A stretch of 64,000 nt of DNA, from positions 124,001 through 188,000 of the forward strand of contig NZ_BMQB01000005.1 in the NCBI RefSeq assembly GCF_014647895.1, in the 5' to 3' direction. This document shows, piece by piece, positions 47,046 through 56,150 of the stretch (position 1 is its first letter; each line of letters begins with the position of its first letter). Origin of the DNA: Pilimelia anulata (lineage in GTDB: Bacteria; Actinomycetota; Actinomycetes; Mycobacteriales; Micromonosporaceae). The translations under genes and the position numbers were made by a program. The notes below the pieces were generated by a model, which ran no database searches, was not told the DNA's origin, and saw only the letters and a program-made list of their open reading frames with translations.

Positions 47046-48275
47046 ATGGAGTTCATCACACCGCGGGTGCTCGCCGCCCTGGCCGCGCTCGCCGCGGCCA
47101 CCCTGGGCGGCGCGGGCCTGGCCGACGCCGCGCCGCGCAAGGCGGCCCGCCCGGCCGCGCTGGCCGACATCGCCGGCACGCCGCCGCCCGGCTTCGCGTC
47201 CTGGGCGGCACTGGCCGCCGTCCAGACGCGGCTCACGGCGGCGGCCACCGCGCTGCGGGCGGCGACCGCGCACCGGCCCGGCTACGCCGGCATCGCGCTG
47301 GCGGTCGACCAGCGGCGGATCGACCTGTACTGGCAGGGCAGCGTGCCGGCGGCCGTCCGGCAGCGGGTCGGCGCGGCGACCCGGGTCCGCGCGGCCCGGT
47401 ACTCGGCGGCCCAGCTCGCGGCGGCGGCCAAGCAGGTGCTGCGCACCCGCACGGTCGGCGGCGCCCGGGTGGTCCGGGTCGGCGCGGCCCCGGATGCCTC
47501 GGCCCTGGAGGTGTCGGTCACCGGCGGCGCGACCGCGGCCCGGTCCGCGGCGCCGGCGACGGTGGCCGGGGTGGCGCTGCGGGTCACCGGCGGCACGGCG
47601 GCGGACCCGGCGTACAGCCGGCTGGACGACACGCCCGCCTACTGGGGCGGCTCGCGGGTGCACAACGCCACCCGCGGCGGCCGGTGCACCGGCGGGTTCG
47701 GCGTCCGGGACCGGTCGCTGGGCATCACCGGCGTGCTGTTCGCGGCGCACTGCGGCGAGAGCGGCGACCGGTTCACCACGCCCACCGGCCGGACGGTCGG
47801 CAACGCGGTGGCCAAGTACCGGTACCAGGACACGATGGTGATCCCGGCCAGCGCCGGCGGCCGGATCTACGTCGGCGACCCGGCGGCGGCGACGTCGTTC
47901 CCGGTGGTCGGCGCGGGGTACAGCTTCCCCGGCCAGTGGATCTGCACCTCCGGCTCGTTCTCCGGCACCCGGTGCGCGATCCGGGTCGAGCGGACCGGCG
48001 AGTACGTCAACATCACCGGCATCGGGGTGGTCGGCCCGCTGGTCCGCGCCGAGCAGTGGTACCGGCAGAACGCCGTCGGCCAGGGCGACAGCGGCGGCCC
48101 CGCGTTCGCCGACGAGGGCGGCCGGGCCCGGGCGCTGGGTACGAACACCGCGATCGACGGCAACACCGCGGTGGCCTGCACCGGCGAGGGGAACCGGATC
48201 TGCGCCTGGCGGATGTGGTACGCCGACGTGATGAACGCGCTGGTCCGGCACAACTCGACCATCATCACCGGCTGA
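47046..48275 (+). CDS. Secreted chymotrypsin-like protease with propeptide
   Basis: A 409-residue exported serine protease of the streptogrisin/alpha-lytic type. A signal peptide (VLAALAALAAATLGGAGLADA) and a propeptide of about 150 residues precede the mature domain, which starts near PAYWGGSRV and has His235 (FAAHCG), Asp262 (YRYQDTMVI) and Ser349 (GQGDSGGPAF). Cysteines at GRCTGG/AHCGE, WICTSG/TRCAI and VACTGEG/RICAW pair as in the S1E family. GGGAGGAAAT precedes the ATG by a few nt. A strong terminator follows. Substrate specificity cannot be read. Confidence 0.9.
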   Translation: MEFITPRVLAALAALAAATLGGAGLADAAPRKAARPAALADIAGTPPPGFASWAALAAVQTRLTAAATALRAATAHRPGYAGIALAVDQRRIDLYWQGSVPAAVRQRVGAATRVRAARYSAAQLAAAAKQVLRTRTVGGARVVRVGAAPDASALEVSVTGGATAARSAAPATVAGVALRVTGGTAADPAYSRLDDTPAYWGGSRVHNATRGGRCTGGFGVRDRSLGITGVLFAAHCGESGDRFTTPTGRTVGNAVAKYRYQDTMVIPASAGGRIYVGDPAAATSFPVVGAGYSFPGQWICTSGSFSGTRCAIRVERTGEYVNITGIGVVGPLVRAEQWYRQNAVGQGDSGGPAFADEGGRARALGTNTAIDGNTAVACTGEGNRICAWRMWYADVMNALVRHNSTIITG

Positions 48276-48290
48276 CGCCGTACGGGAACC

Positions 48291-48321
48291 GGGGAGCGGC
48301 GGGGGTGGCCCGCCGCTCCCC
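48291..48321. terminator. Hairpin terminator
   Basis: Perfect 13-bp stem GGGGAGCGGCGGG (48291-48303) / CCCGCCGCTCCCC (48309-48321) with a 5-nt loop, 15 nt after the protease stop. Confidence 0.75.
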
Positions 48322-48432
48322 GCCCGGCGCGCCCGGCCACCCGCCGCCCGCGGCCGCCCGGGGCGGCCGCCGGCGGGGCGGGGTGGTCGGGGTCACGGGG
48401 CGGAGCGGGCGGGCGGTCGTTACCGTGAGGTC

Positions 48433-49278
48433 ATGAGCGAGGTGCGGCGGCCGCGGGTGGGGCACATCCAGTTCCTGAACTGTCTGCCGCTGTACTGGGG
48501 GCTGATGCGCTCCGGCGCCCTGCTCGACGTCGAGCTGGCCAAGGACACCCCGGACCGGCTCAACACCGCCCTGGTCGCCGGCGACCTGGACATCGGCCCG
48601 ATCTCCCTGGTCGAGTACCTGCGGCACGCCGACGAGCTGCTCCTCCTCCCCGACCTGGCCGTCGGTAGCGACGGCGAGGTCCAGTCGGTGAACCTCGTCA
48701 CCACCCGCCCGCTGGCCGAGCTGGACGGCGCCCGGGTCGCGCTGGGCTCCACGTCCCGCACCGGGGTGCTGCTGGCCCGGATGATCCTGGCCAGCCGGTA
48801 CGGCGTCCGGCCCACCTACTTCCGCTGCCCGCCCGAGCCCACCCAGATGCTGCTGGAGGCCGAGGCGGGCGTCCTGATCGGCGACGTGGCCCTGCGCGCC
48901 CGGCTCGACCCCGCCCCCGGCCTGACCGTGGTCGACCTGGGCGCCCAGTGGCGGGACTGGACCGGCCTGCCGATGGTCTTCGCCGTCTGGGCCGTCCGCC
49001 GGGACTTCGCGGCCGCCCACCCCGGGCTGGTCAAGGGCGTGCACGACGCGTTCCTGCGCTCGCGCGACCTGTGCCTGGCCGAGCTGGACACCGTCGCCGC
49101 GGCGGCGGCCCGCTGGGAGAGCCTGTCGCCGGCGACGCTGGCGGGGTACTTCCGGGCGATCGACTTCGCGCTGGGGGAGCGGCAGGTGGCGGGGCTGCGG
49201 GAGTTCGCCCGGCGGGCGGCGGCGATGGGCGAAGCCCCGGCACTACCCGCGAACGGCCCGGCCTTCTTCCCCGGCTGA
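48433..49278 (+). CDS. mqnA: Chorismate dehydratase MqnA
   Basis: A 281-residue periplasmic-binding-protein-fold enzyme. VGHIQFLNCLPLYWGL, DIGPISLVEYLRHADELLLLPDL and GSTSRTGVLLARMIL are the conserved ligand-cleft segments of MqnA, which dehydrates chorismate to 3-[(1-carboxyvinyl)oxy]benzoic acid, the first step of the futalosine pathway and substrate of MqnE at 32171. ATG 48433 lies 6 nt after TACCGT. It stands 14 kb from mqnE and is expressed alone. Confidence 0.95.
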   Translation: MSEVRRPRVGHIQFLNCLPLYWGLMRSGALLDVELAKDTPDRLNTALVAGDLDIGPISLVEYLRHADELLLLPDLAVGSDGEVQSVNLVTTRPLAELDGARVALGSTSRTGVLLARMILASRYGVRPTYFRCPPEPTQMLLEAEAGVLIGDVALRARLDPAPGLTVVDLGAQWRDWTGLPMVFAVWAVRRDFAAAHPGLVKGVHDAFLRSRDLCLAELDTVAAAAARWESLSPATLAGYFRAIDFALGERQVAGLREFARRAAAMGEAPALPANGPAFFPG

Positions 49279-49422
49279 CCCCGGCCGGCGCGTCTCCGTC
49301 GCACCGTCCGTATCGGACTCAGCGGTGGGGTCGCGCGCGGCACCCCGGTCGGTCCATCGTGGCCGTTCGGGGCCTGTCGGCCATCGATGCCCGCGCTTAT
49401 CCTGCGGGGAGCCGGCGGTCAG

Positions 49423-49438
49423 CGTAACGGGGGTTACG
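49423..49438. promoter_or_regulatory. Palindrome covering the ribosome-binding region
   Basis: CGTAAC-GGGG-GTTACG, a perfect 6-4-6 dyad ending 2 nt before ATG 49441, with the only G-rich ribosome-binding sequence in its centre. It could be an operator or a hairpin hiding the site. Confidence 0.45.
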
Positions 49439-49440
49439 AC

Positions 49441-49824
49441 ATGGTCCACGGACGACTGCCGCGCACTGCCGCGCTCATCGCCACCGCAACCCTGGCCGGT
49501 ATCGGGATCGCCGCGCCCGGCGCCGCGGCGGCGACCGACCCGCCGGACGTCCGGATCACCGACGTCACCTTCCGCGGGGAGACCTGCCCCGGCAGCACCG
49601 GCGTCGCCTGGTCCGGCCGCGTGAGCGGGGTGGAGATTTTCCACAGCAGCTTCGGTGCCCTCGCGGGCTGGGTCCTCGCTATCGAAACGCCCTCCGCCGC
49701 CATCACGATCACGCAGCCGCAGGATATCGCCCTGTACGCGAAGACCTGGCGGCAGCTTCATGTGATGGCCCGCTACGGCCGGGACGCCCGCCGGCTCATC
49801 ACCGGGGCACTGGACGAGCTGTAG
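49441..49824 (+). CDS. Chimeric small protein (secreted N part, regulator C part)
   Basis: A 127-residue ORF that seems assembled from two unrelated pieces. Residues 1-60 hold a signal peptide (TAALIATATLAGIGIAAPGAAAA) and a start resembling DUF4360 secreted proteins (DPPDVRITDVTFRGETCPGSTGVAW). From about residue 62 (base 49625) it turns into VLAIETPSAAITITQPQDIALYAKTW and ARYGRDARRLITGALDEL, which match the C-terminal end of DUF5753/Scr1-type regulators, including the one at 55351. An exported protein would not be expected to carry this cytoplasmic piece. It is probably a gene fusion remnant after recombination. Confidence 0.6.
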   Translation: MVHGRLPRTAALIATATLAGIGIAAPGAAAATDPPDVRITDVTFRGETCPGSTGVAWSGRVSGVEIFHSSFGALAGWVLAIETPSAAITITQPQDIALYAKTWRQLHVMARYGRDARRLITGALDEL

Positions 49825-49839
49825 CCGACGGGTGCCCGG

Positions 49840-50751
49840 TCAGACGCGGAGGGCCGCGCCGACCTTCCGGCAGAGTTCCGCGCCGTACGTGATGTCCAGT
49901 TCGGCCGGGTACCGGTTGACCACGCCGACCGCCCACCGGTCGCCGATGGCGAGGCAGTTCACCTCGTACAGCCCGGTCTCCTCGCGCGCGATCCACCCGT
50001 TCTTGATGGCGATGCCGTCGCGCTCGTTGCCGCTGAACGCGTCCCGCACCCCGAAGTCGCCGACGCCGCGGACCTGCCGCATCTCACCCAGCAGCCAGCT
50101 CGTCCACCGCGGCCCGGCCGCCCGGCCGCTGGCGATGCACCCGCCGAGCTTGGCGACGTCCCGGGCGGAGAGCCGGACGACGCTCCAGTTGCCGCTGGGC
50201 GTGCCGTCGGACAGCTTGCACACGGTCATCATCCGCTTACCGGAGGCCAGCCCGCCGAGGACCTCGTACAGCTCGATCGCCGCCTCGTTGTCGCTGTCCC
50301 GGATCATCACCCGGAGCTGCTCCAGCCGGGCCGGGGTCGGCTCCTCGCCCGCGACGGCGCGACGGCGCAGGTAGTCGGCGGCGATCCACGCCTTGACCAG
50401 CGACGCCGTGTTGTTCGGCTCGGCCATGCCGGCGGAGCCGTAGATCCGGCCGGTGCGCCGGTCCAGCATCGCCCACTCGGCGAGGCCGCGGTCGGGCAGC
50501 GTCAGCCGGACCGGGCGGATGGCCAGCGGGGCGAGCGTGGGCCGCGGCTTCGGCGGGACCGTCGGGTCCGGGCCGGGCAGTGCGTTGCCCAGGCCGGCGC
50601 CGATGCCGACCCACTGGGGGGAGCCGACGGCGTCCGGCAGGTACCGGACGCCGAGGCCGATCGCGATCGCCGCGACGAGGAGGAGGGCGCCGGTACGGAA
50701 CACCCGGGAATTCCGGGACGGCCGGTGCGACGCCGGGGGGAGGCGCGTCAT
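49840..50751 (-). CDS. Membrane-anchored serine hydrolase, beta-lactamase fold
   Basis: A 303-residue protein with an N-terminal membrane anchor (TGALLLVAAIAIGLGVRYL), a Pro-rich linker, and a class A beta-lactamase-like domain. The SxxK nucleophile motif is SLVKAW, the SDN motif is SDN in MIRDSDNEAAIELY, and the KTG triad is replaced by KNG in IKNGWIARE. Neither a typical omega-loop ExxLN nor the full KTG is evident, so a penicillin-binding or esterase role is as likely as beta-lactam hydrolysis. It is divergent from paaA. ATG 50751 is preferred; an upstream in-frame start is at 50808. Confidence 0.8.
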   Translation of the reverse strand: MTRLPPASHRPSRNSRVFRTGALLLVAAIAIGLGVRYLPDAVGSPQWVGIGAGLGNALPGPDPTVPPKPRPTLAPLAIRPVRLTLPDRGLAEWAMLDRRTGRIYGSAGMAEPNNTASLVKAWIAADYLRRRAVAGEEPTPARLEQLRVMIRDSDNEAAIELYEVLGGLASGKRMMTVCKLSDGTPSGNWSVVRLSARDVAKLGGCIASGRAAGPRWTSWLLGEMRQVRGVGDFGVRDAFSGNERDGIAIKNGWIAREETGLYEVNCLAIGDRWAVGVVNRYPAELDITYGAELCRKVGAALRV

Positions 50752-50904
50752 GGGGATGTACTCCGTGCGGGGGGTTTGCTCGGGGTGGCCCGAAGTGTAT
50801 GGGGGCAACCTCGGCGTTGGCTGGGTGCGGGGGGTCGAATGGCCGGCCCCGCCGGGCAGCTCGGACCGTCCGGCGCCGGCAGCCGCCGGTTGGCCGGCAC
50901 GTCA

Positions 50905-50944
50905 TGTAACACAACTTGGCGATATTGGCCGCGAGCTGTAACAC
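50905..50944. promoter_or_regulatory. paaA promoter with two TGTAACAC boxes
   Basis: TGTAACAC at 50905-50912 and again at 50937-50944, exactly 32 bp (three turns) apart. The second overlaps the -10 TAACAC (50939-50944), which is 18 bp from TTGGCG (50915-50920) and 7 nt from the GTG at 50952, so a leaderless mRNA is expected. The boxes may bind a repressor such as a PaaR-like protein. Confidence 0.5.
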
Positions 50945-50951
50945 TGGTGGG

Positions 50952-52045
<1,094 letters not shown>

Positions 52046-52049
<4 letters not shown>

Positions 52050-52405
52050 CCGACCACGACCCGGCCCCCACCGGCCCGGCCGCCGCCCCCACCGGCCCGG
52101 CCGGGGCCGCCGCGCCCGCCGCCCCCGGCGGGGAGCCGCTGTGGGAGGTGTTCGTGCGGCCGCGGCGCGGGCTCGCGCACGGGCATGTCGGCAGCCTGCA
52201 CGCCGCCGACGCCACCATCGCCCTGCGGCACGCCCGCGACCTGTACACCCGGCGGCAGGAGGGCGTGTCCATCTGGGTCGTCCCGGCCGGCGCGATCACC
52301 GCGTCCAGCCCGGACGAGAAGGACGCGTTCTTCGACCCGGCCGCCGACAAGGTGTACCGGCACCCGACCTTCTACGACGTCCCCGAGGGGGTGTCGCACC
52401 TGTGA
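52046..52405 (+). CDS. paaB: Phenylacetyl-CoA epoxidase subunit PaaB
   Basis: A 119-residue subunit of the epoxidase. The core [50 protein letters not shown] is the PaaB signature; the first 30 residues are an Ala/Pro extension. PaaB holds the PaaA-PaaC assembly together and lacks catalytic residues. The start overlaps the paaA stop and the stop overlaps the paaC start. Confidence 0.95.
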
Positions 52406-53175
52406 CGGCCGGCCTGTTCGACTACCTGCTCGCCCTCGGCGACGACGCGCTGGTCACCGCGCAGCGCCTCGGCGAGTGGTACGCCTCCTCCCCGGCGATG
52501 GAGGAGGACATCGCGCTGGCCAACATCGCGCTGGACCAGCTCGGCGCCGCCCGCCTGCTGCTGTCCTACGCCGCCGACGTGCCCGACACCGCGCTGCCCA
52601 CCCGGCCCGGCGGCCCGCTGCCGGTCACCGAGCGGCCGCTGGACGAGGACGCGCTCGCGTACCGCCGGGACGACCGCCAGTTCCGCAACGCCCTGCTGGT
52701 CGAGCTGCCCAACGGCGACTTCGCCCACGCGATCGTCCGGCTGACGCTGCTGTCGGCGTACCAGGTCGCGCTGTACGACCGGCTCGCCGCCGGGTCGGAC
52801 GCGCGGCTGGCCGGCATCGCGGCCAAGGCGCGCAAGGAGGTCGCGTACCACCTCGACCACGCCGGCACCTGGCTGCTCCGGCTCGGCGACGGCACGGCCG
52901 AGTCGCACCGGCGGGCGCAGGCCGCGCTGGACGAGCTGTGGCCGTACGCCACCGAGCTGTTCACCCCGCTGCTCGGCGGCCCGGTCGACCCGGCGACGCT
53001 GCGCGAGCCGTGGCTGGCCACGGTCGCGCCGCTGCTCGCCGGGGCGACGCTGACCCCGCCCGCGGACGCCCCGGCGCCCGCGGGCGGGCGGGACGGCCTG
53101 CACACCGAGTACCTGAGCTACCTGCTGGCCGAGATGCAGTCGCTGCACCGCGCCCACCCGGGCGCCCGGTGGTGA
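52402..53175 (+). CDS. paaC: Phenylacetyl-CoA epoxidase structural subunit PaaC
   Basis: A 257-residue ferritin-like subunit. FDYLLALGDDALVTAQRLGEWYASSPAMEEDIALANIALDQLGAARLLL and the helix ARKEVAYHLDHAGTWLLRLGDGT are typical of PaaC, the non-catalytic partner of PaaA. The GTG overlaps the paaB stop (GTGA), and the stop overlaps paaD in the same way. Confidence 0.95.
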   Translation: MTAGLFDYLLALGDDALVTAQRLGEWYASSPAMEEDIALANIALDQLGAARLLLSYAADVPDTALPTRPGGPLPVTERPLDEDALAYRRDDRQFRNALLVELPNGDFAHAIVRLTLLSAYQVALYDRLAAGSDARLAGIAAKARKEVAYHLDHAGTWLLRLGDGTAESHRRAQAALDELWPYATELFTPLLGGPVDPATLREPWLATVAPLLAGATLTPPADAPAPAGGRDGLHTEYLSYLLAEMQSLHRAHPGARW

Positions 53176-53666
53176 CGGCCGTGCTCGCGCCGCCGGACGG
53201 GGCGTGGGCGGCCGCGGCGGCCGTCCCGGACCCCGAGCTGCGCGTGATCAGCATCGCCGAGCTGGGCATCCTGCGCGACGTCGCGGTCGACGCCGACGGC
53301 GCGGTCACCGTCACGATCACCCCCACGTACACCGGCTGCCCGGCGATGGACGCGATCCGCGCCGACGTGCGCCGGGCGGTCCGGGCCGCCGGGTACGGCC
53401 GGGTCGCGGTCGTGACGGTGCTGGACCCGGCGTGGTCCACTGAGGACATCACCGCCGCGGGGCGGGCGAAGCTCGCCGCCGCCGGCGTGGCCCCGCCCAC
53501 CGCGCGGGGACCGGCCGGGCCGGTGCCGGTGCGCCTCTCGGTACGCTGCCCGCGCTGCGGCACGATGGACACCGAGGAGCTGAGCCGGTTCGGTTCGACG
53601 GCGTGCAAGGCGCTGTACCGGTGCCGCGCGTGCGCGGAGCCGTTCGACCACTTCAAGCCGCTGTGA
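53172..53666 (+). CDS. paaD: Phenylacetate pathway Fe-S assembly factor PaaD
   Basis: A 164-residue MIP18/SufT-like protein (VPDPELRVISIAELGILRDV, ITPTYTGCPAMDAI) with a C-terminal zinc-ribbon-like tail, CPRCGTMDTEEL and YRCRACAEPFDHF. PaaD is needed for iron-sulfur assembly of the epoxidase reductase PaaE. GTG 53172 overlaps the paaC stop; GTG 53169 is adjacent in frame. Confidence 0.93.
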   Translation: MTAVLAPPDGAWAAAAAVPDPELRVISIAELGILRDVAVDADGAVTVTITPTYTGCPAMDAIRADVRRAVRAAGYGRVAVVTVLDPAWSTEDITAAGRAKLAAAGVAPPTARGPAGPVPVRLSVRCPRCGTMDTEELSRFGSTACKALYRCRACAEPFDHFKPL

Positions 53667-53672
53667 ACCCCC

Positions 53673-53679
53673 GAGGAGG
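53673..53679 (+). promoter_or_regulatory. Ribosome-binding site supporting a TTG start
   Basis: GAGGAGG 6 nt before TTG 53686 of paaE. Confidence 0.7.
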
Positions 53680-53685
53680 CCGGCG

Positions 53686-54798
53686 TTGGCCAGCGTGACG
53701 ATCCGCCAGCCGGCCCGCCGCCGGCCGGTCTTCCACGCGCTGCCCGTGACCGCGATCGACCAGCTCACCGAGGAGGCGCTGGCGATCACCTTCGCCGTAC
53801 CGCCGGCGCTGCGCGGCGACTTCGCGTTCCGTGCGGGGCAGCACCTGACCGTGCGCCGGGTGGACGACGGCGGCGAGGAGGTGCGCCGCTCGTACTCGAT
53901 CTGCTCCACGCCGGCGCAGCTCGCCGCGGCCGGGACGGTCCGGATCGGCGTCAAGGCCATCCCCGGCGGCTCCTTCTCGGCCTGGGCGGCGGCGCACCTG
54001 CGGGTCGGGCAGACCGTGGACGTGCTGCCCCCGCTCGGCCACTTCACCACCGCCTTCGACCCGGACCGGGCCCGCCGGTACGTCGGCATCGCCGCCGGCT
54101 CCGGCATCACCCCGGTGCTGTCGCTGACCGCGACCGCGCTGGAGACCGAGCCGGCGAGCACGGTGACGCTGGTGTACGGCAACCGGTACGCCCGCAGCGT
54201 CATGTTCGCCGAGGAGCTGGCCGACCTCAAGGACCGGTACCCCACCCGGCTCCAGGTCGTGCACGTGCTCTCCCGCGAGCCGCAGGAGGCCGAGCTGCTC
54301 TCCGGGCGGCTGGACGCCGACCGGCTGGCCCGGCTGTTCGCGTCGCTGGTGCCGCCCGCGGCGGCGGACGAGTGGTTCCTGTGCGGCCCGTACGAGATGG
54401 TGGAGACCGCGCACGCCCTGCTGCTGGCGCGCGGGGTGCCGGCCGGGGCGGTGCACAGCGAGCTGTTCTACGTGGCGTCCGCGGCGGCGGCCCCGGCGGG
54501 GGCGCCGGAGGCGGCGGCCGGCGACACCGAGGTGACGATCACGCTGGACGGGCGGGCGTCGACGTTCGCGATGTCCCGCGGGGAGCGGGTGCTGGACGCG
54601 GCGCTGCGGGTGCGGGCGGAGCTGCCGTACGCGTGCAAGGGCGGGGTGTGCTCGACCTGCCGGGCGAAGGTGGTGAAGGGGGAGGTGGAGATGGCGCACA
54701 ACTACGCCCTGGAGCCGGACGAGGTCGCCGAGGGGTACGTGCTGACCTGCCAGTCCAGCCCGCTCACCGACACCCTGGAGATCGATTTCGACGCCTGA
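53686..54798 (+). CDS. paaE: Phenylacetyl-CoA epoxidase reductase PaaE
   Basis: A 370-residue reductase with an FAD domain (RSYSICSTP), an NAD(P) domain (GIAAGSGITPVLSL, WFLCGPYEMVETA) and a C-terminal plant-type 2Fe-2S ferredoxin domain (CKGGVCSTC, then C in YVLTCQS). It passes NADPH electrons to PaaA. A TTG start at 53686 is taken because GAGGAGG (53673-53679) is 6 nt upstream; GTG 53695 is an alternative. The operon ends here; no paaG, paaZ, paaK or paaR follows in the window. Confidence 0.95.
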   Translation: MASVTIRQPARRRPVFHALPVTAIDQLTEEALAITFAVPPALRGDFAFRAGQHLTVRRVDDGGEEVRRSYSICSTPAQLAAAGTVRIGVKAIPGGSFSAWAAAHLRVGQTVDVLPPLGHFTTAFDPDRARRYVGIAAGSGITPVLSLTATALETEPASTVTLVYGNRYARSVMFAEELADLKDRYPTRLQVVHVLSREPQEAELLSGRLDADRLARLFASLVPPAAADEWFLCGPYEMVETAHALLLARGVPAGAVHSELFYVASAAAAPAGAPEAAAGDTEVTITLDGRASTFAMSRGERVLDAALRVRAELPYACKGGVCSTCRAKVVKGEVEMAHNYALEPDEVAEGYVLTCQSSPLTDTLEIDFDA

Positions 54799-54834
54799 CC
54801 CCGTCCGCTGTTTCGGCGGCGATAGCCTCGTGGC

Positions 54835-55373
54835 ATGACCGGGCCGCTGCGCGACGGGAGATCAGCGACGAGGCGTTCGTCGCCCGGTACAGCGGCATCC
54901 AGCGGAGTTGGGCGCACCTGGAACTGCGCGACTCGTACGGCGTCGACCTCGATGTCGAGCCGTTCGAGCGGTGGCGCCGGGGCGAGCCCGACGACCTCGG
55001 GTACCTCGACGACTGGTGTGCGCTGCTCGGCGCCCTGCGGGCGCGGGGATGCACCCTGCGCCGGATCAAGGTGGTCAGCGAGCCGATCAGCGAGTACCAC
55101 CGCTGGATCCACTCCATCCTGCACCGCATCGTGGCCGCGGGCGAGGAGACCCGGTGGTGCTCCCGCGGCGACATCCTCGCTGGTCCGTTGCCGGGCAGCG
55201 ACTTCTACGTCCTGGACGGCGCGGAGGTCATGTTCCTGCGGTACAGCGGCGACGGCGTGGTCACCGGCCTGTTCGTGACCGAGGATCCCGCGGTCGTGCG
55301 GTTCTGCTCCGCGGTCTTCGAGGACGTCTGGAAACTGGCCACGGACCACCGTGCCTACCGACCCCGGCTCTGA
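54835..55373 (+). pseudogene. DUF6879 family gene with a one-base frameshift
   Basis: ATG 54835 lies 6 nt after TAGCCT, the leaderless pattern of this window, but its frame breaks after eight or nine codons. The family protein continues one frame away: EISDEAFVARYSGIQRSWAHLELRD to VVRFCSAVFEDVWKLATDHRAYRPRL, with RIKVVSEPISEYHRWIHSI and FYVLDGAEVMFLRYSGDG typical of DUF6879. Adding a single G in the GGG at 54856-54858 would give a natural start MTGPLRDGEISDEAFVAR. So the gene is disrupted here or the base is a sequencing loss. It overlaps the next regulator gene by 23 nt; DUF6879 proteins usually pair with such regulators. Confidence 0.75.
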
Positions 55374-56136
55374 GCTTGCCCGCGGCCGCCGGGCGCTGGG
55401 CGCACGACTGCGGCATCTGCGCGGGGACGCCGGGCTGACGGGGCGTGCGCTCGCCGACCTGTCCGGGGTGCACTTCACCCGCGTGAGCAAGATCGAGCAC
55501 GGGCGGGTCACGCCGACGCTGGACAACCTGAGGGGCTGGTGCCGGGCCTGCGGCGCCGAGGAGGAGTTGCCGGGCCCCGTCGCCGCGATGCGGAGCGTCG
55601 AGGACGCCTACGTGGAGTGGCGAACCGTGGTGCGGCAGGGCATGAAGGGCGCGGCCCGGCCGGGCTCGCTGAACCACTATGCCCGGACGAAACTCTTCCG
55701 CATTCACGAGATCAACGTCATCCCCGGCATTCTGCAAACCGAGGAGTACGCGCGCGGGGTTCTCGACTTCTGGCGCGGCTTCCACGACATCCCGGACGAC
55801 GTTGCGGAAGCGGCCTCCTTTCGGCTGCGCCGAGCCGCGCACGCGATGAATCCGGCCAAGCGGGTCGTCGTCGTGCTGGCCGAGAACGCGATTCGCACGC
55901 GTTACTGCGCGGCCCATGACGAGCAGCTCGTGGCACTGCTCGCCCACCTCGGGAAGCCGTACGTGTCGGTCGTGTTCTTCGAGTCGCCGTCGGCGGAGAT
56001 CAAGGTCACCAGGCCCGCGGAGGTGGACATCTCCGTCCGGCTGTTCGCGCACCTGCAATCGCTCGCGGTGTACGGCGCCGCCGCCCGGCGGATCATCACG
56101 CGGGCGCTCGACGCGCTGGACCGACCGTTCAGGTAG
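55351..56136 (+). CDS. XRE-type regulator with DUF5753 domain (Scr1-like)
   Basis: A 261-residue regulator. The N-terminal HTH is ARLRHLRGDAGLTGRALADLSGVHFTRVSKIEHGRVTPTLDNLRGWCRACG. The C-terminal DUF5753 domain begins FRIHEINVIPGILQTEEYARGVL and ends SPSAEIKVTRPAEVDISVRLFAHLQSLAVYGAAARRIITRALDAL. Such proteins are numerous in actinomycetes and are annotated as antitoxin-like regulators, usually beside a small DUF397 or DUF6879 gene. Here DUF6879 lies upstream and is frameshifted. GTG 55351 is in the overlap. Codon use is less GC-rich than in the surroundings. Confidence 0.85.
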   Translation: MPTDPGSELARGRRALGARLRHLRGDAGLTGRALADLSGVHFTRVSKIEHGRVTPTLDNLRGWCRACGAEEELPGPVAAMRSVEDAYVEWRTVVRQGMKGAARPGSLNHYARTKLFRIHEINVIPGILQTEEYARGVLDFWRGFHDIPDDVAEAASFRLRRAAHAMNPAKRVVVVLAENAIRTRYCAAHDEQLVALLAHLGKPYVSVVFFESPSAEIKVTRPAEVDISVRLFAHLQSLAVYGAAARRIITRALDALDRPFR

Positions 56137-56150
56137 GCCGCATGAGTGGG

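Noticed and set aside
44031..48251. Very long minus-strand open frame running from the histidine kinase through the S1 protease region
   Set aside because: High GC makes the opposite strand of real genes appear open. Only the part from 46139 downwards has kinase domains; the rest lies antisense to the small gene and the protease and has no domain pattern.
49441..49824. Ribosomal peptide (RiPP) precursor
   Set aside because: It has a Sec signal peptide and no maturation genes nearby; the C-terminal half matches a regulator domain.
54835..55278. Protein encoded straight from ATG 54835 in its own frame
   Set aside because: The 147-residue product is Ser/Arg/Ala-rich with no family pattern, while the neighbouring frame gives a clear DUF6879 protein.
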